Of a DNA stretch of 64,000 nt, positions 25,663 to 41,407 are shown in pieces (position 1 is the stretch's first letter; every line of letters begins with the position of its first letter). The notes below the pieces were generated by a model that did not search any database, was not told the origin of the DNA, and was given only the letters and a program-made list of their open reading frames with translations. The position numbers and the translations under genes are program-made. Origin of the DNA: Acholoe squamosa (taxonomy: Eukaryota > Annelida > Polychaeta > Phyllodocida > Polynoidae); NCBI GenBank assembly GCA_949317995.1, contig OX439040.1:22191830-22255829 (forward strand). The letters run 5' to 3'.

Positions 25663-26302
25663 TTAAGGTCAAATCCCACTACGCGAAAAATGGTTCGGAA
25701 ATGTCTGTGATTATGGATATCGGCAGCCTTGGACTCTAGTCAATGTTGTAAATCACAAGGATTCTCATCAAACCTCCCCTTCCCCAAATCTCACTATTAA
25801 CCAATATGGGAAAGGGAATCTTTGTGAATTCTATTTTTGTACAGGCTAGTTACTAGTTTGATTCACAGAGATAGAGTACTTGATGTTGATTTCACAGCTG
25901 ACGCTGTCTTAATTCTTTAGTTTTCAATACCTTGCAATACAAATGAAGTGGCATCACTGCAGGTATAAATCACAAGCAGGGCCTTCTTAAAACTGCTGTG
26001 TGTGGAACTTTGATCCTGATTTATCAACTGCAAACCTCTTGTGATTTACTAGGTACTCTTGGATTTCCTCTAAATCACAGATGATTTCAGTATATCACAG
26101 AGATTTTCAGCCTCTTGTGAAGGAAATATCTTAAACTTTTGATATGTTCCACTCCCCAAATATCAACCCTTTGGCAAGGCTTCTTAACCATTATAGCTCT
26201 TCCTTAGACGATATTGCCACCCCAATATCAGCGATGGTACCCTACATGCCAAAATCACAAGGATTCCCTGGTAATTTTCACGTTGTGGGATTTGGCCTTT
26301 AG
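25663..26302. mobile_element. Foldback element with many AAATCACAAGG subrepeats
   Basis: Inverted ends AAGGTCAAATCCCACTACG and CGTTGTGGGATTTGGCCTT about 640 bp apart, with TTAA left and TTAG right. The interior repeats AAATCACAAGGATTC-like words in both directions at least six times (about 25751, 25971, 26038, 26085, 26115, 26256). No open frame. Confidence 0.68.
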
Positions 26303-31389
<5,087 letters not shown>

Positions 31390-31618
31390 AGCACACCCCC
31401 TCTGGGTGGTTACTTATGGTGTGGTTCTCCTGGGTCCACTCCAATGTTGATCCAATCCAGGCCGCAGGGATCCAAATTGGGCCATGTGACACCTCCTACG
31501 CGGACGCTGCTAAAGCAGACGACATTTTCTGTTTCTTACCGCCGGAGACGCACCTGGCTGGCACGGGCCTTCCCGCCACCATCACCTCTCAATATTACAT
31601 CCAATGTGTATTGGACAT
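31390..31618 (+). other. Possible exon or gene fragment, unrecognised
   Basis: A stop-free frame from a potential acceptor (GTGCTCAG, 31389) to a potential donor (ACATG|GTAGTA), with mostly C or G at third codon positions in contrast to the A/T-rich surroundings. It would read ...WFSWVHSNVDPIQAAG then SYADAAKADDIFCFLPPE. I recognise no family. It could be a codon-like part of a repeat. Confidence 0.25.
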
Positions 31619-32237
31619 GGTAGTAGGGTGGGGCCTGAGAATTAGGCACTAGTAGTCTTGATCAGGTCTGGAAATAAAAGTACAATGTACACGTACTTGT
31701 GAAATTGAAATGGGGGGGGGGGGGTAAATTGGCACAATGGTATAATGCACGACTGAAAGTAGGTCTAATCAATGCAGCCTTATTGTTGATAAAGGTTAAA
31801 TCATTTAATTGATTGAGTTGATTGATTTGAATATGTCAGCTTGAAAAGATCAAAGAATCTACATACATTTATAGATAAAGTATCTATTATAAATAAATGG
31901 AAAGGAACAGCAGTGACGATGTGTTTTTCGAGGTCCTGTGAATTATATTTAGGCACGCCTGTGGTGGAGCTGACACGCAATCATTGATAAGAAAAAAAAG
32001 AACGTGATAGCTCCTAGCACACGAAACCAGGAAGCTTTTATGGAGGTAAACGTTTTAGGTCCACCTAGCTTTCTATCATTACTGTTGTCATAGTAACGTG
32101 ATGACGGAGATTGATAGGATCAAACCAAAAATTAATTCGTCATAATCTGAATACTAAAATGAAAAAACGCTACCTCAGAAAATGTAATCCACTCCTATCC
32201 ACACAAATGAAATATTATAGCATACATGCACTCCTGG
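31619..32237. other. Non-coding, nothing recognised
   Basis: A run of 12 G near 31713. No other structure. Confidence 0.55.
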
Positions 32238-32242
32238 CCCAT

Positions 32243-33588
32243 CAGGGGCGGATCCAGTGGGGGGGGGGGGTTCCTGGGGGTCCGGACCCCCCCTTTGGGT
32301 CCACCCATAACATGTTCAAATGGGGGTCTCCGAAGGGGGACCCCCCCTTTGGGCCCACCCAAGGTGTCCACTTTGTATACCCCCATTCATTGCCCCTATC
32401 TCTCTTTGATATGGTTTTATTGTTTGTGAATTTTACAATTTATGACTACAGTATCTAAAATCTATAAAATGTCCACAAAATTTTCTAATGTGACCCAATG
32501 TGCACCAGTGAGTCCACATAGGCTTCTAGCCATCAGGTGTGCCTTATGCATTGGATGCTATATTTATATCCCATTAAAATGTTATTCACCATTTGGGGTG
32601 CAATGTAATGAGTTTATGTGAAATTTCAAAGTGTTCTTGATGGTAGGCTCCAAATCACTTTCAAATAAAACTACTAGATTCACACCCAATGATACAGAAA
32701 TTCCTTAGATGCTTAGACTACTGTGTTTAAAACGAATATTTCCAAAAATTCCTTGGGGACTAGTTGTCAAAACTCTATCAAAGAACAATTTATGGTATCA
32801 GGACATAAATTTGCATCCCTTTCCTATACCAAAACGTTTTTAAATAAAGGTTTGATGATTATGTTATAAGATTTTCTTTGGGAATGACCCAAAACTCCAC
32901 CAATGTATAAACATACTCCTGATGGTACACTAAAATGCTTTAAACTTCAAGGTTTAACATCATTTTTAAAAAAACTTCCCAGGGGTGGGGGCAGGCCCCA
33001 CATCCTCTTAAGGAACAATATCTAAAAATACTACATTCACATCTGAGGCTAGTTGAAGCCCTTGAACTCAAGATTTTGACATCTATATTTCAAAAATCTT
33101 TTTGAGGGACCAGCCCCTAAAACCTCACAAAGGACAAAGCATTACCCCATAAGATTTGCATCCCTTCATGGAAACCGGCCCACCCTAGGTTTACACCAAA
33201 ATGCTTTAAAATTTGGAGTTTGATATATATATTTCTACAATTTTCTAGGGGACATGCCAAGCCTCCCTAAAACACCATTGTGCAATCAAAATTCAATAAG
33301 ATTTCCATTCTCTGTTCTCATAATCATGGGTTTACTACTGATGGTACACCAAAATGCTTTACTGGATTGGGATCTAGAAATGCATCAGAATGCACTGTTT
33401 GATGTCTAGATTTCAAAATTTTCTAGGGGGGGCATGCTTCCAAACCCCCCTAGGTATGTTGTGACGCTGCACTTGTGATGTTGTGCTGTTGCACTTGCGA
33501 CGTCGTGGCACAGCACTTGCGGCATTACCCCCATAAACTAGGGTTGGACCGCCCCCCCCCCCTTTTCAAAATCCTGGATCCGCTCCTG
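32243..33588. mobile_element. hAT-like non-autonomous element, 1.35 kb, satellite-like interior
   Basis: Ends CAGGGGCGGATCCAG and CTGGATCCGCTCCTG are inverted repeats with one mismatch in 15. CCCAT is duplicated at 32238-32242 and 33589-33593. The interior has no open frame, but shows degenerate repeats of roughly 150-200 bp built around ATGGTACACCAAAATGCTTT and TTTCTAGGGGG. A family of this end type is known in many animal genomes, but the satellite-like filling is unusual. Confidence 0.82.
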
Positions 33589-33593
33589 CCCAT

Positions 33594-34847
33594 GTCCCAA
33601 TTTTCTGGATGGGAGCAGTCAGTGTCCTCTCCTAAATCATTCAGGGCAGTATCAGTCAGCATAGTTTAGATTCATATATAATCAGGCCTGTGCACAGATT
33701 CCCCATAGGGCTAGGCCCTACACGTACCTGCTGATGTGAAGATAGGCCTAGGTACAGCCTAGTCCGAGATATCGGCCCTTAAGACACGCGCACTCCCGTG
33801 TAACCTGGTAATTGTTTATCAACCGTCCTGCGTTCACATCCAGGAGAGAGTACTTATGGTGATGGTCTCCAGTACACTTCAGCACGTAGGGCCTGCAGAT
33901 AGACAATCTTCACCTCACCTCGTGAGCTACATTCACAGACCAAGGCCTATATGTTGGCGTTGTCAGTCAATGCAGGGTTGTGGACTAGGAAAAATCCACA
34001 TTTGCTTCAGTGATGTTGAACTTAAAGCTGACCTTGCTCCCAGGTGTCTACCCTACTAGACTATCCCACAATACACCTGCATACAAACACATTCTACACA
34101 CCTGACGGAGGTCGGGGGGGGGGGAGGGAGCCAATGCTATTTTAGACTTCAATGTCCAGTGATTTAGGGCAGTTGGCAGCACAACAAAAACGATATAATA
34201 TGGTAACCTAAATACGACCGGTCTATTGGCATACCAGTGTATAAAGGGGATTTTAGGTGCTTACCATCTACACCTTGTAAGGTGGGTTTCTTTTAGAGTT
34301 AGCCTAGGGAGGTATTCCAGTATTGAGTAAGGTCCGAGGCAGCCATTTTGTCCCCTAGTTACTATGGACCCTACTGGAGGCCACCACCCCTATCAGTACA
34401 CTACCGCTCCAGAATCCAAATTCCAATGCTTTTCCTATCCCAATGATCTCATGATTGATGGGCCCTCTTTCCCATCCTCTTTATATATGTATCAACCCAA
34501 GCCCCCTCGAGGAGGGCTTCTGAATTATTTTGGTTACCCCTAGAGAGATCCCTTTCTTTTTGGTCCTGCAATTGCTAGACACTGTTTGCGCTGTGTATAT
34601 TCATTATTGCATTACTTCGGCTATGCAATTGCCCCCCCCCCCCCTCCACTCAATAAAATCTCCTCTTAAATAGAGAATATCGGCAATTCCAAGGATAGAG
34701 GAGAGGTTAGATTCGCATGTAGGGATAAAGTGCTTATAACGTTATTTCTATTAATTTTGCATATCTATCAATTACCACAGCCTTACATTGCTGCATTAAG
34801 AAACACTCTTCCCAACTAAAATTGTGAGTGAAAGGAAAAAAAAAACA
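33594..34847. other. Non-coding, nothing recognised
   Basis: Runs of G near 34115 and C near 34631. No exon or repeat that I can support. Confidence 0.5.
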
Positions 34848-34919
34848 GGCACCAGTGAGGATTGAACTCACGACCCCTGGTTTACAAGACCAGTGCTCTA
34901 GCCACTGAGCTATTGGGCC
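34848..34919 (-). tRNA. tRNA-Thr (anticodon UGU), possibly decaying
   Basis: A 72-base cloverleaf with D stem GCTC/GAGC, anticodon stem CTGGT/ACCAG, loop CTTGTAA (anticodon TGT) and T stem GTGAG/CTCAC. The acceptor stem has two non-pairs (position 4 with 69 and 6 with 67), unlike the three copies near 60 kb. A run of ten T follows on the minus strand as a Pol III terminator. It lies about 6.3 kb downstream of the PRKDC stop. Confidence 0.75.
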
Positions 34920-35399
34920 ACACATTACACCGTGGTGCACAAAGAATATAAATCTGTTGGATGGTACTTGAACAGCTAATATTAATAACATTATTTTCAA
35001 ATGGTAACAGATGTGCAGATACACATACAAGTATGCAAGTTCTCGATAAATAGGGAGAAAAAAAAAGCAAAAGAAGTTGGTTTCACCACATGTTCATAAA
35101 TAGAACATCAGGTTTGTAATGGCATAGCAGGATATTTATCACGAATTTCTAAGAATGTTTAAAATGTTGTTGCTAGTGTCGGCAATTTGGATCAAACCAA
35201 AAGGAAAGGGGGGGGGGGTGGGCCCCCCAATCACAGAGGAGGTGGAACCTGAATATGTCTGCCCCCCTAAAATGTGTCAAGCCCCACTATAAAATTTACA
35301 AGATTCCCATAGCTCACCACTCAAATTGGACAAATGTGTAATTAAGATTAAAGATAAGCCATTGAGGAATAACCCTTTTAAAGTTTTATATAAATCACA

Positions 35400-36480
35400 T
35401 ACAGCAATGCATCAACACCCAGCGGTGGGCATATCACAAAGTACTGGAGCAAACATACAAATCGTTGTAGCAATGCATTTTCAATGGGATTGGTGGGCAA
35501 ATCACTCAAATTTGCAGCTTCTACTTGTCAAAATTGGTGTATTTCGGGGGTTTGGGGAGGCAAATTCCCAAGCATCCCCCCAACCCCCAACAAAAAAAGT
35601 TTTGTGTTTTACCTCTAAAGGTTATGTTCTATAGGATTTAAGGGGCAAGTTACTTTGAGGAAATTTTCAGATTCAAAGCATTAGTGTGGTTTTGGGGGTT
35701 TAGGTGGCAAATTGCTGCAAGAAAATTTTCAAATTTAATCTTTGAAATAGGTGTGTTATGGGAGATTTAGGGACAAATTGCTCTTGAAAATTTTTCAGAT
35801 TCTCTGTTCTAAATTGAGGTATTGTAGTTGATGGGGAGGAGGCACTGCACCAAAACATTTTAGGCTCTACCTCTAGGGGAATATACACCAGGAAAATTTC
35901 CAGATTTTAACATAAAACATTGGTGCTTTAGAGGAACAGGTTGGCAAATTGGAGTCAGAAAATTTTCAAACTTTACATTTAAAATGTATGGGTTTGCAGC
36001 ATTTTTGGGGGGCAAATTACAGATTCTATCTATAGGTTGATGTAGATCAAAATTGGCATATTCTAACTGATTAAGAGACAAATATCCATATTACTTCAAG
36101 AATTATTTTGGATTCTACCTCAAAGCATTTGTGTGTTCTAGGGATTTAAGTGGCAAAGTGCTGCAGGAAATTCTTCAGATTCTGCAATTAAACTTGATAT
36201 GGTCTCTTGGAGGCATTCTGAACAGGTATCAATTCCAGAAGATTTGGGAGCAAATAATTATATTGTTCCAAGGTAACAGTGAGAGTTCAATCATAAGATA
36301 TTTAGACCTCAAGGTGAAACAGTAAGGAATATTTACATTCTCAGAAAATTTGTGTATTAAAGGTTTGTGGGATCCTCTACCACAAGGAAAAGTAGGAATG
36401 CCATCTTTGATTATATTTAAGTATTTTTGAGCATTTTTCTCCCAAATCATAACTTTGGTTCTAGTTGAAATATTGACAAA
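35400..36480 (+). repeat. Degenerate ~100-bp tandem array with G tracts
   Basis: About ten diverged units with GGCAAATTGCTGCAAGAAA, ATTTTCAGATTC, and TTGGTGTATT..GGGGGTTTAG in order. It ends near GTCGCACATTTTTTTTGCGAC. Origin unknown. The style resembles the interior of the hAT-like element at 32.2-33.6 kb. Confidence 0.72.
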
Positions 36481-36647
36481 ATTCTTTCAGTTTTAGAAAG
36501 CCCACATCATCCTCAGTATCACTATCGCATTTTCCAAGCTCTCTGTCGCACATTTTTTTTGCGACATTGTGACAGCTTCCCACCCCTGAATGTCACCAGC
36601 ATGCTCAAACCGATAATTCATGGTGGCTGGTTTGCTTTCTACACCTC

Positions 36648-36695
36648 TGCCCCTGGTTTACAAGACCAGTGCTCTAGCCACTGAGCTATAGGACT
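36648..36695 (-). pseudogene. tRNA-Thr fragment (5' half only)
   Basis: Matches the D arm, anticodon arm and variable region of the tRNA-Thr(UGU) genes in this window, but stops before the T arm, has a changed acceptor end and no terminator. A dead copy or retrotransposed fragment. Confidence 0.8.
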
Positions 36696-39600
36696 CAGTA
36701 TGGAGGCATAGTGGAGCCGCCATTTTGAATTTTGCTTGTGGAGGTAAAGCCCACTGGTAAGACATACCATGATTGGTACCTTGTCCCTGGTTAACACCCA
36801 TTTCCAGGGACATGCTGGTCCCACCTTATCAGTTCGTATCAGTGTGTGTGGTCGGAACCAGCTGCAGACCAGCTAGTGTCCAATAGGGCCAGACGTCCCT
36901 GGTATTCTAGTTTTCATTTAAGATTTCTCCCCCTAAAATGTACACATATATAATATATCCAAGGACCTCTTCTGGCTCTCGCAGGTCAATTACCAGAAAT
37001 ACTCATGTGACAGTCATGGCACACTGCAGGGATGCCACTCACTGATCACTGAAAATTCGGAAATCATCCTAATTTCCTGAATTCCTAATAGGAAATGCCT
37101 AGTAGCATTAAAGCCAAAAAGTCGGAATTCCTAAAAAGTTAGGAAAGGTGGCAATCTCTGGACTCATGTCACTGGGTAAAACCTCATGGCACTAGTGCCA
37201 CTAAGGAAGTAGGATTAGATAGGCTAAGGAATTTTGTTTTCAGCGTGTATATTCAAATGTTTTTGAAGGTATACCGGTCGTCTCTGCATAAGGCCTATTG
37301 GATACAGCGTCTTTACTAAAGGTGTCAGATCATAAGTATCAAATCATTGTATCAAATCATTGGTTGCGGTGTAGAGCGACACTCTGTAGTGTAGGTTGCA
37401 TAGGTCAGACCTGTCCTCTATGAGTTTTGACAGGGTACTACCAAAACATCGATCCCTTCCTTTACTTTAGTGAATTTCAGACAAAGTAACAGATCAGCAT
37501 CACATAGGGGGTGTGGATGGGGGGTCCCCCATGTCGCATGTCAATTTTAAGAAATGGTCATGTTACATGTCACTCAAATCCCAATGTCCCATCTAAGTGC
37601 CTATCATTTCCCATGTCAAATTTAAGAAAACACCTATGTCATTAATTCTTTGCCTCATGTTACTAAGGTAGGCACTGAAATACCTCCACTGTGTGAGTCT
37701 GCTGCAGGAGAGGTGTGAAACTGTGATAAAGCTGAAACTGGGTAGTGTTAAACTCTCCTTTCTTTGCAAGCTTATTCTGAAGCTATTTACTGGAGGATCT
37801 TTACAAACAAGGGCTCATTTTAACAGGCTTGGCTAGACCTTTAAAATGATTATTTTTTGTACATGGTTGAATGCAGGGAATATTGCCTTTGACCCCATCA
37901 AAGTTCAACTAAAAGTTTAGAACCATTTTATTATGAGAAGATCATTGAGCACCTAAAAATAAATGGTTCCCACCTGTTCTATGGTTAAAAATGATCTAGA
38001 AAATGTTTTCATTTTCTTTTTCTAAGGGGCTGCAGTATGTTTGACAGACCCTGCAAACTTTTTGGGCGAGATTATCTCTGGACACTTATCCCATCCTCCC
38101 CAATGTTGGGCACTTACCTATCAATTAAGACCTTATTGTATGTATTTTATATGGTGGGAAATTGATAGCTATGATAAAAATAAGTAGTTTTGCTTTTTAG
38201 ATGAAGTTATTATGTCAATTTAAATGGAAGTTATGATCATTCAAACGTCCTGAGTCAAAGACGATATTCTGCCGTGGTTCTGTCAGAGCGCCGTTTCAAG
38301 GGAAAAGATGACATCAAAAATTTGCTTTTACATTGTTTGATTATGATAAAATGTATCATTATTTACATTCTTAAGGGTATATCTTGCTTATCTGAAAAGA
38401 AAATTGCCCAAAATAATCATTTTAGTGATCTAGTATACCTTGGATTCATCTTGCTTGATCACAAAATTAGATCCAAATTAAACTCTTAACTATGGCAGAA
38501 TTCTGGGTCTGATTTGGTACCTTTGACCGGTCGTAATTCCACTTAAAATTGACATAGAGACTTCATTTAAAAAGCAAATCCACTTCTTTTCTCAAGATCC
38601 ATCCATTGATCATTAGATAGGTTCAATGGGATAAAGTCTTGAAATATTAGGTGAGTGCCTAACTAAGGCCCATGTCACATATCGATTTTAAGAAATGGCC
38701 ATGTCGCCATGTCAAATTTAGTGGGACACACCCCTCACATATTGCACAGTAGACAAACTTACAGGGCACGCTTTATGGTATACATATACATATCGTATGA
38801 ACATGACTATCAATGTTTACAATAATTATCAATGGCAATTTAGAACCCCCACCCTTAAACTCGCGGCCTTAAACTCATCACCCCTCCCCCTCCTGTTTTT
38901 AAAAATGACCACTTCCTTCGAGTACCTCCGGTAGTTCTGATAAATTCACTAGGTGGCGTCCTAGTAACTATCTGCTTCCAAAAGTGAACAAAACTTCCCA
39001 GAAACTGTTTCAATTGGCATTTGACTTGATGAAAACTAAACAATTATGAAACTTAAATTCTAATATCCTATAATGAAGAAACACCAACAAGATACATCTT
39101 TTCAATTGAAAGAAATCATACACATGTGTTTATTTGTGCAACAAGTGTCACATTGATACCCTTAGGCTTAGCAGTAAATGTACACCTACTATTTACAGAA
39201 AATGCAAAAATACAAAAGCTGACAGTGGTAATAAGTTGCATAGATTTCTTGAGACTAGGAAAATATACAAGTTTGCTATGCATACCCGGTAGGTCGTTCA
39301 ATGATAGGGGGGTTTAGCAACCACGACGTACGTCATCCGTACCTGTTTTAACACAGACGAAGCAATGTTGTGCTAAACCTCCAGAATATAATGTAAACAT
39401 TGCTGAAAGATGCGCATTCACGGATATAACTGAACTACAGCTGTGGGACGAATATGGAGAGAAGTTTTACATTCACAGTGCCCAAAACTATATTGTAAGA
39501 CAATCATCCGGGACTACTCTTAGCATATTTGAATCATATCCTTAGGTATCAACTCAGTTTTACATGATCATATGACGTTGAATGATAATTACCGATATAT

Positions 39601-40029
39601 ATCAACTTTACAACAGAATTCTCAAACAATTGTTTCATGCAGACTTTAACTATATTGCCTTGCCTCTTTCTGCATGAGGGTCTGAAAAGACCGAAACTGT
39701 TGGAGGAACTTTCACTCAAAATTGTGTGGTCACCTACTTAAAGTTTGACAAAGGCACAGATTTCTGTATTTTAAATATGCTTTTCACGGGACTTTTTGTA
39801 AATCATTTATTTTTGCTTCTTAATGGAGAAGAACATTTTGATAGTCATGCATGGCATTTCGGTCATCATTAAATGTACAATCAAAGTAATATCAAACTGA
39901 AATGATAGGGTAATAGCGTGGTAAAATGGCAGTGTGATTAGTTTTACTATTAGCCTTACTTATGACCCATTCAAACAATCAGTTCTTATGGTAAGCTTGT
40001 CAATATTACCCTAACAGATGCAACCTCTA
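36696..40029. other. Non-coding 3' of PRKDC
   Basis: CATGTC..TTTTAAGAAATGG words at 37535-37640 and 38670-38730, also seen near 29595, hint at another worn dispersed repeat. 38860-38915 is a worn end of family F. 39660-39720 ends in a phrase like retroelement 3' tails (GAAAAGACCGAAACTG), too short to classify. Confidence 0.45.
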
Positions 40030-40043
40030 CTTTTTTTAAAGGA

Positions 40044-40441
40044 GTGAGTGAGTGAGTACTGTAAACTCCCGCATATAAGACGCGTCCTCTACGCCAAACA
40101 AAATGCTGGGGAGTCTTATAGCTTTCTCTCAAGTTGGGGGTACGTCTTATACGAGGGGTAATTTTACTATAGAAATGTACTAATCTTACAAATTTACGCA
40201 TTAAAATGTGCATTTGCTAAGTTTGGGGTTCGTCTTATATGCGCAGCGCGTCTTCTGCGCGGGAGATTAGGGTAATAGATGTTTAACGCCATTTCGACAG
40301 CTAAGGTCATATTCATGGTGAGAACTACATTACACAATTTCAGAGGAATGTGTCAGTGCCCGAACATATGTGCACCACACACATCCTGAGGGGATAGGAA
40401 AGAGGAGAAATAGACCCTTTTAAGTGGACTAGGGAGGCCCG
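40044..40441 (-). mobile_element. SINE-like retroposon, copy 3, split by a MITE
   Basis: Same family on the minus strand, with a perfect 14-bp target duplication CTTTTTTTAAAGGA at 40030-40043 and 40442-40455. The TA-flanked MITE at 40059-40272 interrupts it right at the tail. It lies in the likely 3' flank or UTR of PRKDC. Confidence 0.88.
40059..40272. mobile_element. MITE with TA duplication, family D, copy 2, nested in a SINE
   Basis: 214 bp, reverse orientation relative to the 47.4-kb copy. The TA on each side comes from the GAGTAATAG of the host SINE tail: removing the element and one TA restores that SINE exactly. So the MITE moved after the SINE inserted. Confidence 0.87.
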
Positions 40442-40455
40442 CTTTTTTTAAAGGA

Positions 40456-41202
40456 CACTACACCATATTTCAAAATGCCAATACACATTGTCATTCAAAG
40501 AAAGTAACATAAGTGAACAGTATAGCCTACTCGTAGACAAAAATCTCTAGTGGTATGTAGAAAACTTCTGCTCTACAAACTTATATTCACTTCTACAATT
40601 AGGTATGCTCTGTATGATGTTAAGCGAATAATTCAAGGAAGTTGTCAAAAAAGAGATTTTTGTTTTGTTTTGTAATCTCGATGGTGTCATGAATAGGTAT
40701 ATTTCTAGTATTTCTTTAGCATACTGCTTTTTTTTTTTATCATATCATTATGTACTTTCATTCATATTCCTCCTGATAAGCACAGTAATGTATCGGATAA
40801 ACCCTTTTAATGGCCTGCAAGCATTATATCGAACCTATGGAGTTGCTACTATTTAAGTTAAAAGTAATCTTGAATAATTAGTAGAAACAGTCTTGGACGG
40901 TCATGCTCTCCACAAAGAAGTATCCACAGATGTCACTTGCTGAAAGGAACGTGGATTTTGGACACATTTTCCTCAGGATATTAACATGATTTGGTATATA
41001 AAATATGAAAAAGTAAAAACCTGGAATTCCTGGTAAAGCAGGAAAAGTGGATTCTCTGGTTATCATACCTGGTCCAGGGGGTCTCAAACAAAGTATTCTT
41101 GACATTTCTGTTTCTAAAAAGTTCTGCTTATGTGACAATATCATCTGCTCTGCAGACATTAATATCTACCGATACTTCTATACACATTATGAAGAACACG
41201 GT
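40456..41202 (-). other. Probable PRKDC 3' untranslated region and flank
   Basis: Follows the TGA stop on the minus strand, holds the ATTAAA candidate, and has no other feature. Confidence 0.45.
40806..40811 (-). promoter_or_regulatory. Candidate PRKDC poly(A) signal (ATTAAA)
   Basis: On the minus strand ATTAAA lies about 390 bases after the stop codon. A canonical AATAAA is also present at 39806-39811, about 1.4 kb after the stop. Which, if either, is used cannot be told from sequence. The interval between them holds a SINE with a nested MITE. Confidence 0.3.
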
Positions 41203-41407
41203 TCACATCCACGAGTTCCACCCAACAAATACGCGGCCCAGGATATTGGGATCTGTGGACTGGTTCAGCAGGCACGCAACCTGTTGTTCGACGGTGAGAT
41301 CAGTTTTTGGTAGACGTGCTCGGATGTCGTGTTCCTTGTCTCCCATAAGCACCTTCTCGAAATAGCGGTACACCTTGTTACTTTTGTGTCCTAACTCAAG
41401 CTCATCT
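41203..41407 (-). CDS. PRKDC: PRKDC last exon (FATC and stop)
   Basis: Residues 1137-1204 and TGA. DELELGH (human DELLLGH), the FATC core [18 protein letters not shown] (human [18 protein letters not shown]) and the terminal Trp-Met are intact. Acceptor TTTCAG at 41408-41410. Confidence 0.98.

Noticed and set aside
34734-35030. Reverse open frame containing the phrase [13 protein letters not shown], found in many protein databases
   Set aside because: It is a mistranslation of the tRNA-Thr gene at 34848-34919; the same phrase appears at the tRNA fragment at 36.7 kb.
39660-39720. Phrase resembling the 3' end of a Penelope-like or other retroelement (GAAAAGACCGAAACTG)
   Set aside because: Too short, with no adjoining reverse transcriptase or endonuclease sequence.
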